64,000 nt of DNA from assembly GCF_000428925.1 (NCBI RefSeq), contig NZ_KE386820.1, positions 1 to 64,000 on the forward strand, written 5' to 3'. The stretch comes from Furfurilactobacillus rossiae DSM 15814. GTDB lineage: Bacteria > Bacillota > Bacilli > Lactobacillales > Lactobacillaceae. A model generated the notes under the pieces. It was not told the DNA's origin. It searched no databases and saw only the letters and a program-made list of their open reading frames with translations. Made by a program: the position numbers and the translations under genes. Of this stretch, positions 33,855 to 42,973 are shown in pieces. The stretch's first letter is position 1; the number at the start of each line of letters is the position of its first letter.

Positions 33855-34964
33855 GTGAAAAAGTCTATTAAAAATGTATTATTAACAACTGCTGGTGCTG
33901 CCAGCGTCTTGGCTGGTGTTCAATTATCAGCTAATGCTTCAACTGTAAAATCAATTAAAGGTGACACTGTGTGGGCCTTCGCACAAAAAAACCACACCAC
34001 TGTTGATGCCATTGTGCAGGCGAACCATTTGACTGATGCCAACTTAATCTATGTTGACCAGGACTTGATTATTCCTGATGATAATGACAGCAAGACGTCA
34101 TCATCACAAGCTAGTCAAGCTGCGCCAACTGCTAGTCAGGCCACAAGTCAAGCTGCAACATCAGCTACCAGTGCTGATGCTAACGGAGACTATACAGTTG
34201 TTGCTGGTGACACGTTAAACGCCATCGCTTCTAAAACAGGTAAGTCAGTTTCTGACTTAGCTTCATTGAACGGTATCTCAAACGTTAACGTTTTGATGGT
34301 TGGTCAAGTACTGCACACAACTGGTACTGCTTCACAAGCTGCTAGCCAAGCTCCTGCTTCACAAGCTAGTCAAGCATCGCAAGCTAGCCAAGCACCTGCT
34401 TCACAGGCAAGCCAAGCATCACAAGCTAGCCAAGCACCTGCATATCAGGCTTCACAGGCAACTAGTGTTGCTAGTCAGGCTGCTTCCCAAGCACCAGCTT
34501 CCCAAGCCTCACAAGCTCAGACTTCACAAGCCGCACCTGCTACAAACAATGACACTACAGCGACTAATGTCAACACGCCAGCACCTGCTGCAGCCTCAAC
34601 TGCCTTTGGTGGTGCTCAGGCAGCCGGTACTGCCGGCTTCTACAGCGGTGTTCAAGGTTACCCAGCTGGCCAATGTACTGCCTTTGTAGCTGGTATCTTA
34701 CAGGCTGAAGGTATTTCTAGTTCTAAGTGGGCTTACCTTGGTAATGGTAATGCTTGGGGTGCTAACGCTGCTGCTCGTGGCGTTGCAGTTAACCAAACAC
34801 CGACTGCCGGTTCAGTTGCATTCTTTGGCTACATGCACGTTGCTTATGTTACTGGCGTTAACGGTAACGGTACGGTTAACATCATCGAAGGTAACTTCAA
34901 TGGTCAAGCCTACAACGCACGGACTATCTCTGCTAGCGAAGCTGCTGGATACATCCACTTCTAA
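33855..34964 (+). CDS. Secreted LysM-CHAP peptidoglycan hydrolase
   Basis: 369-aa exported wall protein. Signal peptide (about 1-29, basic KKSIKN start, cut after SANA), two LysM wall-binding domains (about 30-75 and 114-160), a Ser-Gln-Ala-rich linker of irregular SQA repeats (about 160-245), and a C-terminal CHAP amidase/endopeptidase domain (about 255-369). The catalytic cysteine is in GQCTAFV and the histidine in MHVAYV. The start is GTG 33855 with AGGAG 8 nt upstream. It resembles the p40/Msp- and Sip-type hydrolases of lactobacilli. A WalR box lies in its promoter. Confidence 0.9.
   Translation: MKKSIKNVLLTTAGAASVLAGVQLSANASTVKSIKGDTVWAFAQKNHTTVDAIVQANHLTDANLIYVDQDLIIPDDNDSKTSSSQASQAAPTASQATSQAATSATSADANGDYTVVAGDTLNAIASKTGKSVSDLASLNGISNVNVLMVGQVLHTTGTASQAASQAPASQASQASQASQAPASQASQASQASQAPAYQASQATSVASQAASQAPASQASQAQTSQAAPATNNDTTATNVNTPAPAAASTAFGGAQAAGTAGFYSGVQGYPAGQCTAFVAGILQAEGISSSKWAYLGNGNAWGANAAARGVAVNQTPTAGSVAFFGYMHVAYVTGVNGNGTVNIIEGNFNGQAYNARTISASEAAGYIHF
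34325..34530 (+). repeat. Coding repeat for the SQA-rich linker
   Basis: Short, imperfect, in-frame repeats of CAAGCTAGCCAAGCA type encode Ala-Ser-Gln and Ala-Pro-Ala-Ser-Gln units between the LysM and CHAP domains. Such tracts can shrink or grow by slippage or recombination. Confidence 0.8.
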
Positions 34965-34977
34965 ATTGAATTTTATT

Positions 34978-35008
34978 ACGAGAATCGTCCTTGTGGCGAT
35001 TCTTTTTT
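34978..35008 (+). terminator. Terminator of the LysM/CHAP gene
   Basis: AGAATCG / CGATTCT stem followed by a T-run. Confidence 0.85.
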
Positions 35009-35105
35009 GTTTGAACTAGTTTCACTTCACCTTACTGGCATGGTACGATAATTAGTGTGAACTAATAACACGTCAGGCTAAGTAGAAGGATTAAGACGAG
35101 TTGGG

Positions 35106-35792
35106 ATGAGAGAAATGGTAGAGTTGGTTATTATTCGTCATGGTGAGAGTACGGCAAATCGTGACAATATTTATACAGGGTGGACCGACGTTCCGTTGAC
35201 ACCTAAGGGAATCGAGCAGGCACAGCAGGCTGGCAAAGTTCTGGCATCAACTGGGTTACAATTTACAGATGTGCATACTTCTTTGCTACAACGTGCAATA
35301 CAAACAACCCACCTAGTACTGGACGAAATTCATCAACTTTGGATTCCTGAACACAAAAGTTGGCGTTTAAACGAGCGTCATTATGGCGCCTTACGTGGAC
35401 TTAATAAAGATCAAACACGAATTCAGTTCGGTGCAGACCAGGTGGCCAAGTGGCGCAGAAGTTTCAACGTTGTGCCGCCGCTTTTGGACCAGCCAGATCA
35501 TTTGGACGACAGGCGATACGCTAGTTTTCCAAAGACGATTTTGACGCGTGGTGAAAGTTTAGCCATGGCCTATGACCGTTTGATACCATATTGGGTGGAC
35601 GAAATCGCACCACGTCTCCTTGATGGTCACAATCAACTGGTTGTGGCTCATGGCAGCACCCTGAGAGCGTTAATCAAGTATTTGGACCATGTTAGCGACG
35701 CAGACATTAGTAAGGTCGAGGTACCCAATGCAGAGCCAATCCACTATACGTTTGATGAACATTTAAATGTAATTAATAAACAGATTTTGTGA
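35106..35792 (+). CDS. gpmA: 2,3-bisphosphoglycerate-dependent phosphoglycerate mutase (GpmA type)
   Basis: 228-aa histidine phosphatase-fold enzyme that interconverts 3- and 2-phosphoglycerate in glycolysis. RHGES (about 11-15) holds the phosphohistidine; [10 protein letters not shown] near 95 and AHGSTLRAL near 187 complete the active site. It follows the cofactor-dependent GpmA pattern, but [10 protein letters not shown] and the divergent C-terminus suggest a second paralogue rather than the main glycolytic copy. ATG 35106 or 35115 could be the start; the ribosome site is weak for both. Confidence 0.82.
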   Translation: MREMVELVIIRHGESTANRDNIYTGWTDVPLTPKGIEQAQQAGKVLASTGLQFTDVHTSLLQRAIQTTHLVLDEIHQLWIPEHKSWRLNERHYGALRGLNKDQTRIQFGADQVAKWRRSFNVVPPLLDQPDHLDDRRYASFPKTILTRGESLAMAYDRLIPYWVDEIAPRLLDGHNQLVVAHGSTLRALIKYLDHVSDADISKVEVPNAEPIHYTFDEHLNVINKQIL

Positions 35793-35807
35793 TTTTTAAC
35801 TATAACA

Positions 35808-35860
35808 AAAGGGATTGCCAACATTTGCGTGAGCACATGTCGGAAACCCCTTATTTTTTT
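35808..35860. terminator. Bidirectional terminator between gpmA and ciaH-like gene
   Basis: Imperfect hairpin AAGGG...CC.ACATTTG with CACATGTCGG...CCCCTT and a T-run, between two converging genes. Confidence 0.7.
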
Positions 35861-37206
35861 GGCTTTGTTAGTGGGAAGCTAATGGTAAAAATGGTTCCTT
35901 GTGGATGATTATCATTGACAGTGACTTTACCACGGTGACTGTCAATGATCCACTTAGCAATAGAGAGACCGAGACCGTTGCCGCCGGTGGCGCGACTTCT
36001 TGATTTATCAACACGATAGAAGCGGTCAAAAACGTGCGCTTTATCTTGGTCTTTGATGCCTATACCCGTGTCTTTTACTTGAAGTTCCCAACGATTGTTA
36101 ACGACTCGAGCCGAGAAACTGATTGTTGCACCTGCCTCGGTGTATTTCAGCGCGTTATCCAAGAAAATGACAATCAATTGATGGATTCGTTGCTTGTCAA
36201 TCACTAAATCGCGGTCAAGCTGAATGTTCTCCTCAAAGTGTTTATCCTGGCTGTCCGCAATTTCTGAGTACGGTTGAATGACCGTTTCCAAAAATGGCGC
36301 CATCGCGACAGACTCGGTTCGAATCTGTGTCATATCCGAATCTGAACGCGCTAGTAACAGTAAGTCACTGGTTAGCGAATTCAAACGTCTTACTTCAGAC
36401 AGGGACATGGTGATTTGTTCGGTTTGATCCATGACCTTATCATTTGGGCGGGTTAACATCATTTCGAGTTTATTTTGGATGACAGTCAGTGGTGTCCGTA
36501 ATTCATGGGCAGCATTGGCTACGAATTCGCGCTGTCGTTGCCAAGATCGGAGAATTGGCCGCATATTGAGACGCGCCAGCACATAACTCAGTAAGATTGA
36601 AATTAACCAGAAGGTCACCATCGTCCACAATAGCGTGCGTTTGAATACATCGACAGAAACGTGTTCAGAATCGGTGTTAGTCACAATCATCACGTAGTAG
36701 CCGCCATAACCCAACGCATTGTTAGCAGCCGGAACTTTGATTGTCATCGTGCGAAAGTTGTTTTGGCCGTTCACGCGGATGTCGCGCAGTTCATTCAAAT
36801 GATGTGGATTGAGTTTGATTTGCTGAAGCACATTAACATAATCGTTTTGAGAACCCGTCTTTTTCTTCTTTTTCGGCTGGTTAGCTGAGTTATTTGCGTT
36901 TGGTGTGCCAGCCATCGGATTGCCATTGATGAGTGTACCGTCTGAGTCAAACACCAGCAGTGACGTTCGAAAAGCAATGGCCCGGTATGCGTCCTGGCTA
37001 GCCGGACCGCCAGTGACACGTTGGCCAAGCAATATTTGCCGTTGCACTTTAATTCCACGAGTAACACTTTGATAAATAGACGGCTGAAAAACCTGCCACA
37101 AGATAGTGCCTAATGTAAGAAAGATGACGGCGAAACTGATGAGTTCACTGACGAATAGCCACCATTGTTGTTTGCCGAAGGCGTGTTGTGCTTGTTTCGT
37201 TTTCAC
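35851..37206 (-). CDS. ciaH: Sensor histidine kinase, CiaH-like
   Basis: 451-aa membrane kinase. TM1 (about 15-40), an extracellular sensor of ~145 residues with a poly-Lys stretch (PKKKKKTG), TM2 (about 189-212), a dimerisation domain with His234 in NAAHELRTPL, and the ATP-binding domain with DNALKYT (N box), DTGIGI (G1) and GGNGLGLSI (G2). The kinase half and its partner resemble CiaRH of streptococci, which responds to wall stress. The GTG start overlaps the regulator stop by four bases (GTGA), implying coupled translation. It is the second gene of the operon. Confidence 0.87.
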   Translation of the reverse strand: MKTKQAQHAFGKQQWWLFVSELISFAVIFLTLGTILWQVFQPSIYQSVTRGIKVQRQILLGQRVTGGPASQDAYRAIAFRTSLLVFDSDGTLINGNPMAGTPNANNSANQPKKKKKTGSQNDYVNVLQQIKLNPHHLNELRDIRVNGQNNFRTMTIKVPAANNALGYGGYYVMIVTNTDSEHVSVDVFKRTLLWTMVTFWLISILLSYVLARLNMRPILRSWQRQREFVANAAHELRTPLTVIQNKLEMMLTRPNDKVMDQTEQITMSLSEVRRLNSLTSDLLLLARSDSDMTQIRTESVAMAPFLETVIQPYSEIADSQDKHFEENIQLDRDLVIDKQRIHQLIVIFLDNALKYTEAGATISFSARVVNNRWELQVKDTGIGIKDQDKAHVFDRFYRVDKSRSRATGGNGLGLSIAKWIIDSHRGKVTVNDNHPQGTIFTISFPLTKPKK

Positions 37207-37889
37207 TGCTCTGCTCCCACAAGGTAACCAGCGTTACGCAATGTTTTGATGTATGCGTCCGCACCGGTTGGCTTGAGTTTCTTTCTGAGGTTTGAAACGT
37301 AAACTTCGACTACTGTAATGGATGTTTCAGAATCAAATCCCCAGAGGCGATCAAAGATTTGATCTTTGGTCACAATCGTTCCCTGATTCTGAATAAAGTA
37401 CACCAGTAAATCGAATTCTTTGCCGTTCAATTGCACAGGGTTGTCATTAACAGTAACGGCATGGTTTTGTAAATTGATACTGATGCTACCCATAGTTAGA
37501 ATATTTTCGTTTAGAAAGCTACCACTACGTTTTAGCAGTGCTCGCACCCTTAACAGAAGTTCTTCACGATGGAAAGGCTTAGTGAGATAGTCATCTGCAC
37601 CTAAGTTAAAGCCACGAATTTTGTCATCCAAACCGTCCTTAGCGGTTAAAAATAAAACAGGTACATCTAAGTGTTGTTCGCGAATGGCCTTGAGTACATC
37701 CAGACCACTTTCCAGTGGCAACATCCAATCGAGAATGATGAGATCGTAAATTCCCTGAGTGGCCATGAATTCACCGTCTTCACCGTCAAATGCCTGGTCA
37801 CAAGCAATCACGTCGGTAAGCAGTTCCTTGATGCTGTCTGACACAGTGTGGTCATCTTCAACAATTAAGCCTCGTGCAAGTTGTTGCAT
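37203..37889 (-). CDS. ciaR: OmpR-type response regulator, CiaR-like
   Basis: 228 aa: receiver domain (about 8-118, phosphorylated Asp54 in ILDWMLP, Lys in TKPF) and a C-terminal winged helix (about 130-225). TAKDGLDDKIRGFNLGADDY and QIFDRLWGFDSETSITVVEV closely follow streptococcal CiaR. GGGGGAGACAAATT precedes ATG. It is the first gene of the operon with the histidine kinase. No clear direct-repeat CiaR box is seen upstream. Confidence 0.88.
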   Translation of the reverse strand: MQQLARGLIVEDDHTVSDSIKELLTDVIACDQAFDGEDGEFMATQGIYDLIILDWMLPLESGLDVLKAIREQHLDVPVLFLTAKDGLDDKIRGFNLGADDYLTKPFHREELLLRVRALLKRSGSFLNENILTMGSISINLQNHAVTVNDNPVQLNGKEFDLLVYFIQNQGTIVTKDQIFDRLWGFDSETSITVVEVYVSNLRKKLKPTGADAYIKTLRNAGYLVGAEQ

Positions 37890-37970
37890 AATTTGTCTCC
37901 CCCTCGAAGATAAGAATTCCCTAGTTGTTAAACTTGTTTTATCAAAATGTAAATTTAGTTTGGCATTGGT

Positions 37971-38264
37971 TTACTTTTGATTATTGTAGTCGAAAATGCC
38001 TTCCGATGCGACTGCTGGAACTAAACGATTGGATGGATTAACTAGCCAACCGTTGTCACAGAGTTGGTGATAAGTCTTGGTAACAGGTACCCAGATTCCT
38101 TCACGTAAAATGTCAGCGATGGTGGTCCAAAATAATGGATCACGCTTTTGTTGGCGTGTGACGTTCACTTCAAACTTTTGACCAGTTTCTGTTTCGGCCA
38201 CAAGGGTAGGGCATTGTGCCACAATAACTTTTGCTGAAATTAAATCACGAGAATCTTTTAACAT
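37971..38264 (-). CDS. Small uncharacterised protein (97 aa)
   Basis: I do not recognise this protein. From ATG 38264, with GGAGTGATCG just upstream, it is 97 aa, soluble, with one cysteine and no signal peptide. A sequence such as GQKFEVNVTRQQKRDPLFW suggests a small beta-rich domain. A longer reading to 38321 lacks a ribosome site. It is cotranscriptional in direction with ciaRH, 81 nt before the regulator, and could belong to that unit. Confidence 0.65.
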   Translation of the reverse strand: MLKDSRDLISAKVIVAQCPTLVAETETGQKFEVNVTRQQKRDPLFWTTIADILREGIWVPVTKTYHQLCDNGWLVNPSNRLVPAVASEGIFDYNNQK

Positions 38265-38401
38265 ATCGATCACTCCATTCGAACACAAGATGTTTAGTTC
38301 GTTCCGATTACTTTGGAACATGATTAATCATATTGAATGCAACATAAAGGGAGCTTAAAAGCTAGAAAAGAAAAAGTAAAGGGCCGTGGAAAATGGCAAA
38401 T

Positions 38402-38434
38402 AAAAAAACTGTGAGCGTTAACTCACAGTTTTTA
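38402..38434 (-). terminator. pepC terminator
   Basis: AAAAACTGTGAG / CTCACAGTTTTT perfect stem; T-run on both strands, so it could serve either direction. Confidence 0.85.
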
Positions 38435-38456
38435 TCATGCACTAAATGTGCACTTA

Positions 38457-39791
38457 TTAAGCTAAGGCACCCATTGGATCCCAAGGCTGTAACATTTTAG
38501 GTTCTTGTTCCTGAGCCTTTTGCAGGTTTTCAGGCATGAAGTTCTTGTTAACAACAACTTGGTAACAATATTCATCCATCCAAGCATCACTCATGACAAA
38601 GTAACCTTTGTCACCAACTTTATCGCCCCAAGAGTTTTCAACCTTCCACTTAGTTGGCTTGCCATCGACAAGATCAACACCAGTCAATACCATGGCGTGA
38701 GTCATCAGACTTTCGCCGTAGTCCAATCGTTCAGCTTTGCTCATGGAGAAGTCAACGTCGAATAATTCATCCTTAGCGTAAACCTTAGTATCCATGATGC
38801 CGTTCTTACGGTCAGAACTTTGACCAACATCACAACCGAACCAAACACTTTGGCCGGCTTGTAATTGTGCAATGGCCATTTGTTTGAAGTCTTCCATTGA
38901 AACGTTCAAATGTTTAACTTCACGGCCACCGACCACGTTACCTAACATTTCAACGGTGTAGGTCTTGTTATATTCCTTGTCATCAGTTGGCGCATTGATG
39001 ATAGAAACGTATTGAGACAGATCCCACTTAACATACTTGTCGTAGAATGTTTTAGGCGTTAAACCGCGATCAATATGGTATTCCTTGTTACTGTCACGGT
39101 ATTCGAAATCAAACTTAGTGACAGGTTCACCGAAACTGTAAGACAGGATGCGATAGACTTCTTGTAACTTACGGTCTTTCATTTCGTCAATTTCTGCGCG
39201 GCTGGCCTTGTTAGCGACTAGTTCACGGAATTCAACGGCATCTTTACGTAACTTCAGGTTTAACAAACTATTGATCTGACCAGAAGCAGATGAGTTAAAG
39301 GTTTCTGGCATTGCAGATTGTGGCACGACTCCATATTTTTCAATGATGGCGCAAATCATGTCCCATTGGCCGCCGTCTTGTTGAGGTGTTTCCATCAAAA
39401 AGGCGACTTTACGGTCATCTAATGGTTTGTCAGCTGTATTGATGACGTTTTCGTAAAAGTAGTTAGCCTTTTCGAACTTGTCCCAGAAGTAGGTGTAGTT
39501 TTGGGATAATTCAAAGTCACCAGGCAGGTTGAAGGTATCCTTCATAGCGTGGCGCATAGTGTTTAGTGCGGCAAACATCCAACAACGACCACTTTGCTTC
39601 TGGTTGGCAACATGACCAGTATCCAAGTCAATGGAGAAAATTGGTGTCATGTTGACGTTAGCAATGTCGTCTTGGGCAGTTGCCAGGATACCGTTCTTCT
39701 TAACGGCTCGTTCCAAAACAGAGGCGTCCTTGCGTTCTGATAATTCGTTTTCGTAACGGCGAATTTGATCAGGTGTAATTTCAGTACTCAA
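38457..39791 (-). CDS. pepC: Aminopeptidase C (bleomycin hydrolase family, C1)
   Basis: 444-aa cytosolic cysteine aminopeptidase that releases N-terminal residues from peptides. The catalytic Cys70 is in QKSGRCWMFAALN, the histidine in LMTHAMVLTG, and the asparagine in KVENSWGD. The C-terminal residues after MGALA end normally for the family. The start is the TTG at 39791, because AAGGAG lies 8 nt upstream; the GTG three codons earlier directly abuts that site. It works with DtpT-type import in peptide use. It is transcribed alone. Confidence 0.92.
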   Translation of the reverse strand: MSTEITPDQIRRYENELSERKDASVLERAVKKNGILATAQDDIANVNMTPIFSIDLDTGHVANQKQSGRCWMFAALNTMRHAMKDTFNLPGDFELSQNYTYFWDKFEKANYFYENVINTADKPLDDRKVAFLMETPQQDGGQWDMICAIIEKYGVVPQSAMPETFNSSASGQINSLLNLKLRKDAVEFRELVANKASRAEIDEMKDRKLQEVYRILSYSFGEPVTKFDFEYRDSNKEYHIDRGLTPKTFYDKYVKWDLSQYVSIINAPTDDKEYNKTYTVEMLGNVVGGREVKHLNVSMEDFKQMAIAQLQAGQSVWFGCDVGQSSDRKNGIMDTKVYAKDELFDVDFSMSKAERLDYGESLMTHAMVLTGVDLVDGKPTKWKVENSWGDKVGDKGYFVMSDAWMDEYCYQVVVNKNFMPENLQKAQEQEPKMLQPWDPMGALA

Positions 39792-39958
39792 ATGGATCAC
39801 TCCTTTTTATATGCATGAAAACAGTATACTGCATTAGAAGAACATTAAAAAGAGGTGAGTAGGGGCAAACTAGATTTGTGCTTCCACAATGTGTGAAGTT
39901 ACTAAACGAGAGGGGTTCATGAGGTTTCACGTTGTTGGCGCCGCATAGGTAATAATGA

Positions 39959-39996
39959 AAAAAGACAATCAGCAATTTTGCTGATTGTCTTTTTTC
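39959..39996 (-). terminator. Terminator of the GNAT gene at 40.0 kb
   Basis: AAAAGACAATCAGC / GCTGATTGTCTTTT stem with T-runs on both strands. Confidence 0.88.
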
Positions 39997-40008
39997 ATGA
40001 ATATTCAA

Positions 40009-40563
40009 TTAACGGTCCAAGACCATGTCATAAGCGACATTCCGTTCGTCTGGTTGGCCGCCCGTGACGGGCACCAAACCGATGTATGAAAAACCATTCG
40101 TTTCGATCACATGTTGCATGCCGAAGTTTTGCGGATGAGTGTCAATCCGTACACTCTCAACTTCTGGGTCAAGACGGATCTGTTCCAACATGAGATCAAA
40201 GAAATCATGTGTTAAGTGATGACCACGAGATGCTTTTGCCATGGCAACCCGGTGGATAGACACGTAATTTGTTTCTGTGCCAGTTACACGCCATGTGCCA
40301 TCCGTGATTGCTTCGTATGGGTGATCGATACCCTTCACGAGAGAAGCAATTGCTAGAATTGTGCCTTCGTCGTCTTTTAAAGCAACGGTTTCGCCGCGAT
40401 CAATATCGCCAGCGATGACGCTGTCTTCTGGATAACCATCTTGCCACTGGTTGATTCCTTGTTCTGCCAAGAAGTCACGGGCATCAGTAATGATGTCTTT
40501 AATTGCTGGTAGGTCGTTCATTTCTGCGAAGTGTAGAGTTACGTTAAGCGTTGATGTTGTCAT
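40009..40563 (-). CDS. GNAT family N-acetyltransferase
   Basis: 184 aa with the GNAT fold: the beta4 segment with VSIHRVAMAKASRG and the acetyl-CoA loop (A-x-x-x-RG-x-x-L near residues 107-114), followed by the SVRIDTHPQNFGMQHVIETN motif typical of small-molecule acetyltransferases. The acceptor is unknown. AAAAAGGAGCG precedes ATG. It is monocistronic with its own terminator. Confidence 0.85.
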   Translation of the reverse strand: MTTSTLNVTLHFAEMNDLPAIKDIITDARDFLAEQGINQWQDGYPEDSVIAGDIDRGETVALKDDEGTILAIASLVKGIDHPYEAITDGTWRVTGTETNYVSIHRVAMAKASRGHHLTHDFFDLMLEQIRLDPEVESVRIDTHPQNFGMQHVIETNGFSYIGLVPVTGGQPDERNVAYDMVLDR

Positions 40564-41365
40564 GAGACTCGCTCCTTTTTATTGGTGACATAACAGAGAC
40601 TATTCAGTAAACGTTACGTTCAGTGACTTATCAGTGTTATGGCACGCGCAATGTGCTGTTTAGAAACAGCCAGGTTGATTCACGAGGAATCATGACAGTG
40701 ACCATATTATGGGTGGGTAACTCCTCATCAGTTACACTTTTCATTGGCTGGTCACTGCCTGATGAAAAGGTCATTTTGTCGACCACGAAAAAGCATTTTA
40801 CACGGTTTACTTACAAAAGGCTAGTGTTTTGAACATTAATTTTTAACTCATAATTTCAATTATAAAAAGAGCTCCAAAAACCTGTTAAATCAGCATATGT
40901 GAAACTTTCACAATAGTGCACATAAAAATTTAATCAGACGCTACTGCAAAGTTTGCAAATGAATTGGCTAGTCGAAATATGGAACTGTTAAAAAGGGTGC
41001 AATCTGCTAAGACGTTGTCAACAATCTTGTTGGGATTGAAATATTTGATAAAAATAACCGCACAGGAGAAGTAATATTTTAGGTACTGAAACAAACAGTA
41101 CAATAACTCATTATTGCTTAATACATCGTAAATGATTGGCTCATACATGTTTGCTGCCCACTTAAAGCAGAGAACGCTTTATATTGCGTAACTCTTTAGC
41201 CTCGTTTCTCAAAAGAAGAGGTTTATGCGGGGTTGATGACATTGATTTAGGGATGAGTGAATTGAGCAAAAATAATGAGCTGAGGTAATGTTTGAATCGC
41301 ATGAATTTTTAGGCACTAGCTTACAGACGCAAACCACTCTAGACACATTATTAGGAAGTTTAAAT
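40564..41365. other. 802-bp region without a convincing gene
   Basis: Short open frames (40623-40832 plus, 40930-41148 minus) lack ribosome sites and resemble no known protein. A plus-strand frame ending at about 41075 reads through 46 codons after a stop near 40932, but its only ATG gives ~31 residues with no site. The one clear structure is the nested hairpin at 40696-40765. The rest is A/T-rich and may be a decayed gene. Confidence 0.5.
40696..40765 (+). ncRNA. Nested hairpins with a possible pseudoknot
   Basis: Outer stem CAGTGACCA (40696-40704) / TGGTCACTG (40749-40757), inner stem GTAACT (40717-40722) / AGTTAC (40730-40735). TCATCAG (40725-40731), in and next to the inner loop, is complementary to CTGATGA (40759-40765) just behind the outer stem. 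This could form a pseudoknot or an alternative fold. No known class is recognised. Confidence 0.35.
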
Positions 41366-41824
41366 ATGGCAAAACAGCAGACGGCTACACAAATTGTAAT
41401 TGAAATGATGGATGAAAGTTATCTACGTGATTTTCTCAAAGTTGAGCAACATTTAAAATGCATTGGAAAAAATCTTGGTGTTGGCTGGCGTGGATTATCC
41501 TTGCTTAATCAGATTGCAAAAAATGATCGAATTACTTTAGACGTGTTGGCAAAACAAAATCATATTACCAAGGGTGCTATTTCTACACAAATAAAGACGT
41601 TGTTGCAATTTGGTCTAATTGAAGTTGAGGTTAGTCCGGGTGATCGGCGTCAGCATTTTATTCACCTTACACTCAAGGGAAAACGGGTGATCAAAGAATT
41701 AGATGTTCACGAAAAGAAAACAGTCGCGGCAATCCTTGAAGAAATGAGTCTCACAGAAATCACACAGTTGAGTCAATACTTTGAACACTTTGTAGCTGTG
41801 TTAGATCAAAATGTAGAAGACTAA
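41366..41824 (+). CDS. MarR-family transcriptional regulator
   Basis: 152 aa from ATG 41366, chosen because TTAGGAAGTTTAAAT lies upstream and the length fits the family; the frame runs back to 41288. The winged helix-turn-helix is at about 55-115 (LDVLAKQNHITKGAISTQIKTLLQFGLI then SPGDRRQHFIHLT in the wing, read as separate parts). MarR proteins usually repress neighbouring stress or efflux genes; here no such gene is adjacent, and the gene ends at its own terminator. The ligand is unknown. Confidence 0.85.
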   Translation: MAKQQTATQIVIEMMDESYLRDFLKVEQHLKCIGKNLGVGWRGLSLLNQIAKNDRITLDVLAKQNHITKGAISTQIKTLLQFGLIEVEVSPGDRRQHFIHLTLKGKRVIKELDVHEKKTVAAILEEMSLTEITQLSQYFEHFVAVLDQNVED

Positions 41825-41959
41825 AAATATTGTGTGACCGATTACGATTTCATTTCAGTTGATCATTTCGTATTGTGTCATGTCATCTTTATTAGGGACA
41901 AAAGTAGTACTTATTTATTGATTCACCGATTTAACATTAAGCAAAATCGGTTTCAGACA

Positions 41960-42002
41960 GTAAAACGGACATTCAAGGGGAAATCTGAATGTCCGTTTTA
42001 CT
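41960..42002. terminator. Terminator after the MarR gene
   Basis: GTAAAACGGACATTCA pairs fully with TGAATGTCCGTTTTAC, between converging genes. Confidence 0.85.
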
Positions 42003-42082
42003 GTTTATTTGCGGTGCAAATTGTATTTACTGTTTGTAAATAACTTGTCAAAAATAAGCTATTAACTTAATGTGAAGACAAC

Positions 42083-42880
42083 TTATTTGCTGAGTAAATC
42101 GTTTACCCATTCGATGGCCAAAGTTAACCAGTGGGCCACGTGTGGTAAATCTGTCCCGGGTTTCCACGCCGTAACGTTGTTGGCAAGTGCCAAACCGTGT
42201 GGTCCGTGGTTAAAGACATGGAGTTCAAGTGGTAAATTGTGATTATAACTTTCCTGAACGTACGATAGTGTGTTTGTTACAGGAACTGCTTGATCTTCAT
42301 TGGTAACCCAAACGAAAACGGGCTTGTTTTTCACGGTGACGTGTTGTTCAGCGGCATATTTAGTTGGATCGTCAGTCCATTGGGCAATGGTTTTTTCATC
42401 CTTGGGGAAGCCTAATACTGGGCTGATGACGGGATAACCAAGGATGGCGCCGGCTGGTTCCAACACACTGGCGGTAGCGCCGGTGGCCTCACTTAACCAG
42501 GATGAGGACCAGTAATCATTGTAGAGTGCCACAATGTGACCACCCACCGACATCCCAAATGGAATAACAGCGTTATTGTCGATTGGCAAATCAGGATTTT
42601 GCTTGAGTTGACTAATTGTTTGACCGAGTTCAACTATCGGTGCTGGTAGTAGGGGTGTGACTTCGCCGACGAAGGAGTACCGTAAGTAGACGGCATTGAA
42701 CCCCTTGGCAAAGAAGGCTAAGGCGACACTTTCGGCTTGTGCTTCAGGAATATGAGTGTACGAACCACCAGGAACAACTACAATAGTTGGAAAAGTGGTT
42801 TGACCTTGTTGACCGGGTCGATCTTGCATAAAACCTTTATAATAACTGTGCTGGTTTAACATTTTTTTGACAATTTGCAT
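42083..42880 (-). CDS. Alpha/beta hydrolase (esterase/lipase-like)
   Basis: 265 aa from ATG 42880 (GAGGTGAAAGTC upstream). PGGSYTHI (about 37-44) is the oxyanion segment, the nucleophile lies in FGMSVGGH near 113, the acid probably in NEDQAVP near 198, and the histidine in GPHGLA near 229. It resembles the bacterial acetyl-xylan-esterase-like/BD-FAE group of cytosolic esterases. The substrate is unknown. The gene is divergent from the GNAT gene with only a short overlap-free promoter region (42881-42973). Confidence 0.82.
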   Translation of the reverse strand: MQIVKKMLNQHSYYKGFMQDRPGQQGQTTFPTIVVVPGGSYTHIPEAQAESVALAFFAKGFNAVYLRYSFVGEVTPLLPAPIVELGQTISQLKQNPDLPIDNNAVIPFGMSVGGHIVALYNDYWSSSWLSEATGATASVLEPAGAILGYPVISPVLGFPKDEKTIAQWTDDPTKYAAEQHVTVKNKPVFVWVTNEDQAVPVTNTLSYVQESYNHNLPLELHVFNHGPHGLALANNVTAWKPGTDLPHVAHWLTLAIEWVNDLLSK

Positions 42881-42973
42881 GACTTTCACCTCGTGTTTAT
42901 GATAGAGCCCAAGGGTGACGGAGTGCAACTAATTCGTGATGTAACGGTAAAATTGATTTGGAAGGTAATGAGG

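Noticed and set aside
40623-40832. 69-aa plus-strand open frame
   Set aside because: No ribosome site, and it runs across the nested hairpin structure.
40930-41148. 72-aa minus-strand open frame
   Set aside because: No ribosome site and no family resemblance; composition reflects A/T-rich intergenic DNA.
41834-42043. 69-aa plus-strand open frame after the MarR gene
   Set aside because: It covers the terminator hairpin at 41960-42002 and has no ribosome site.
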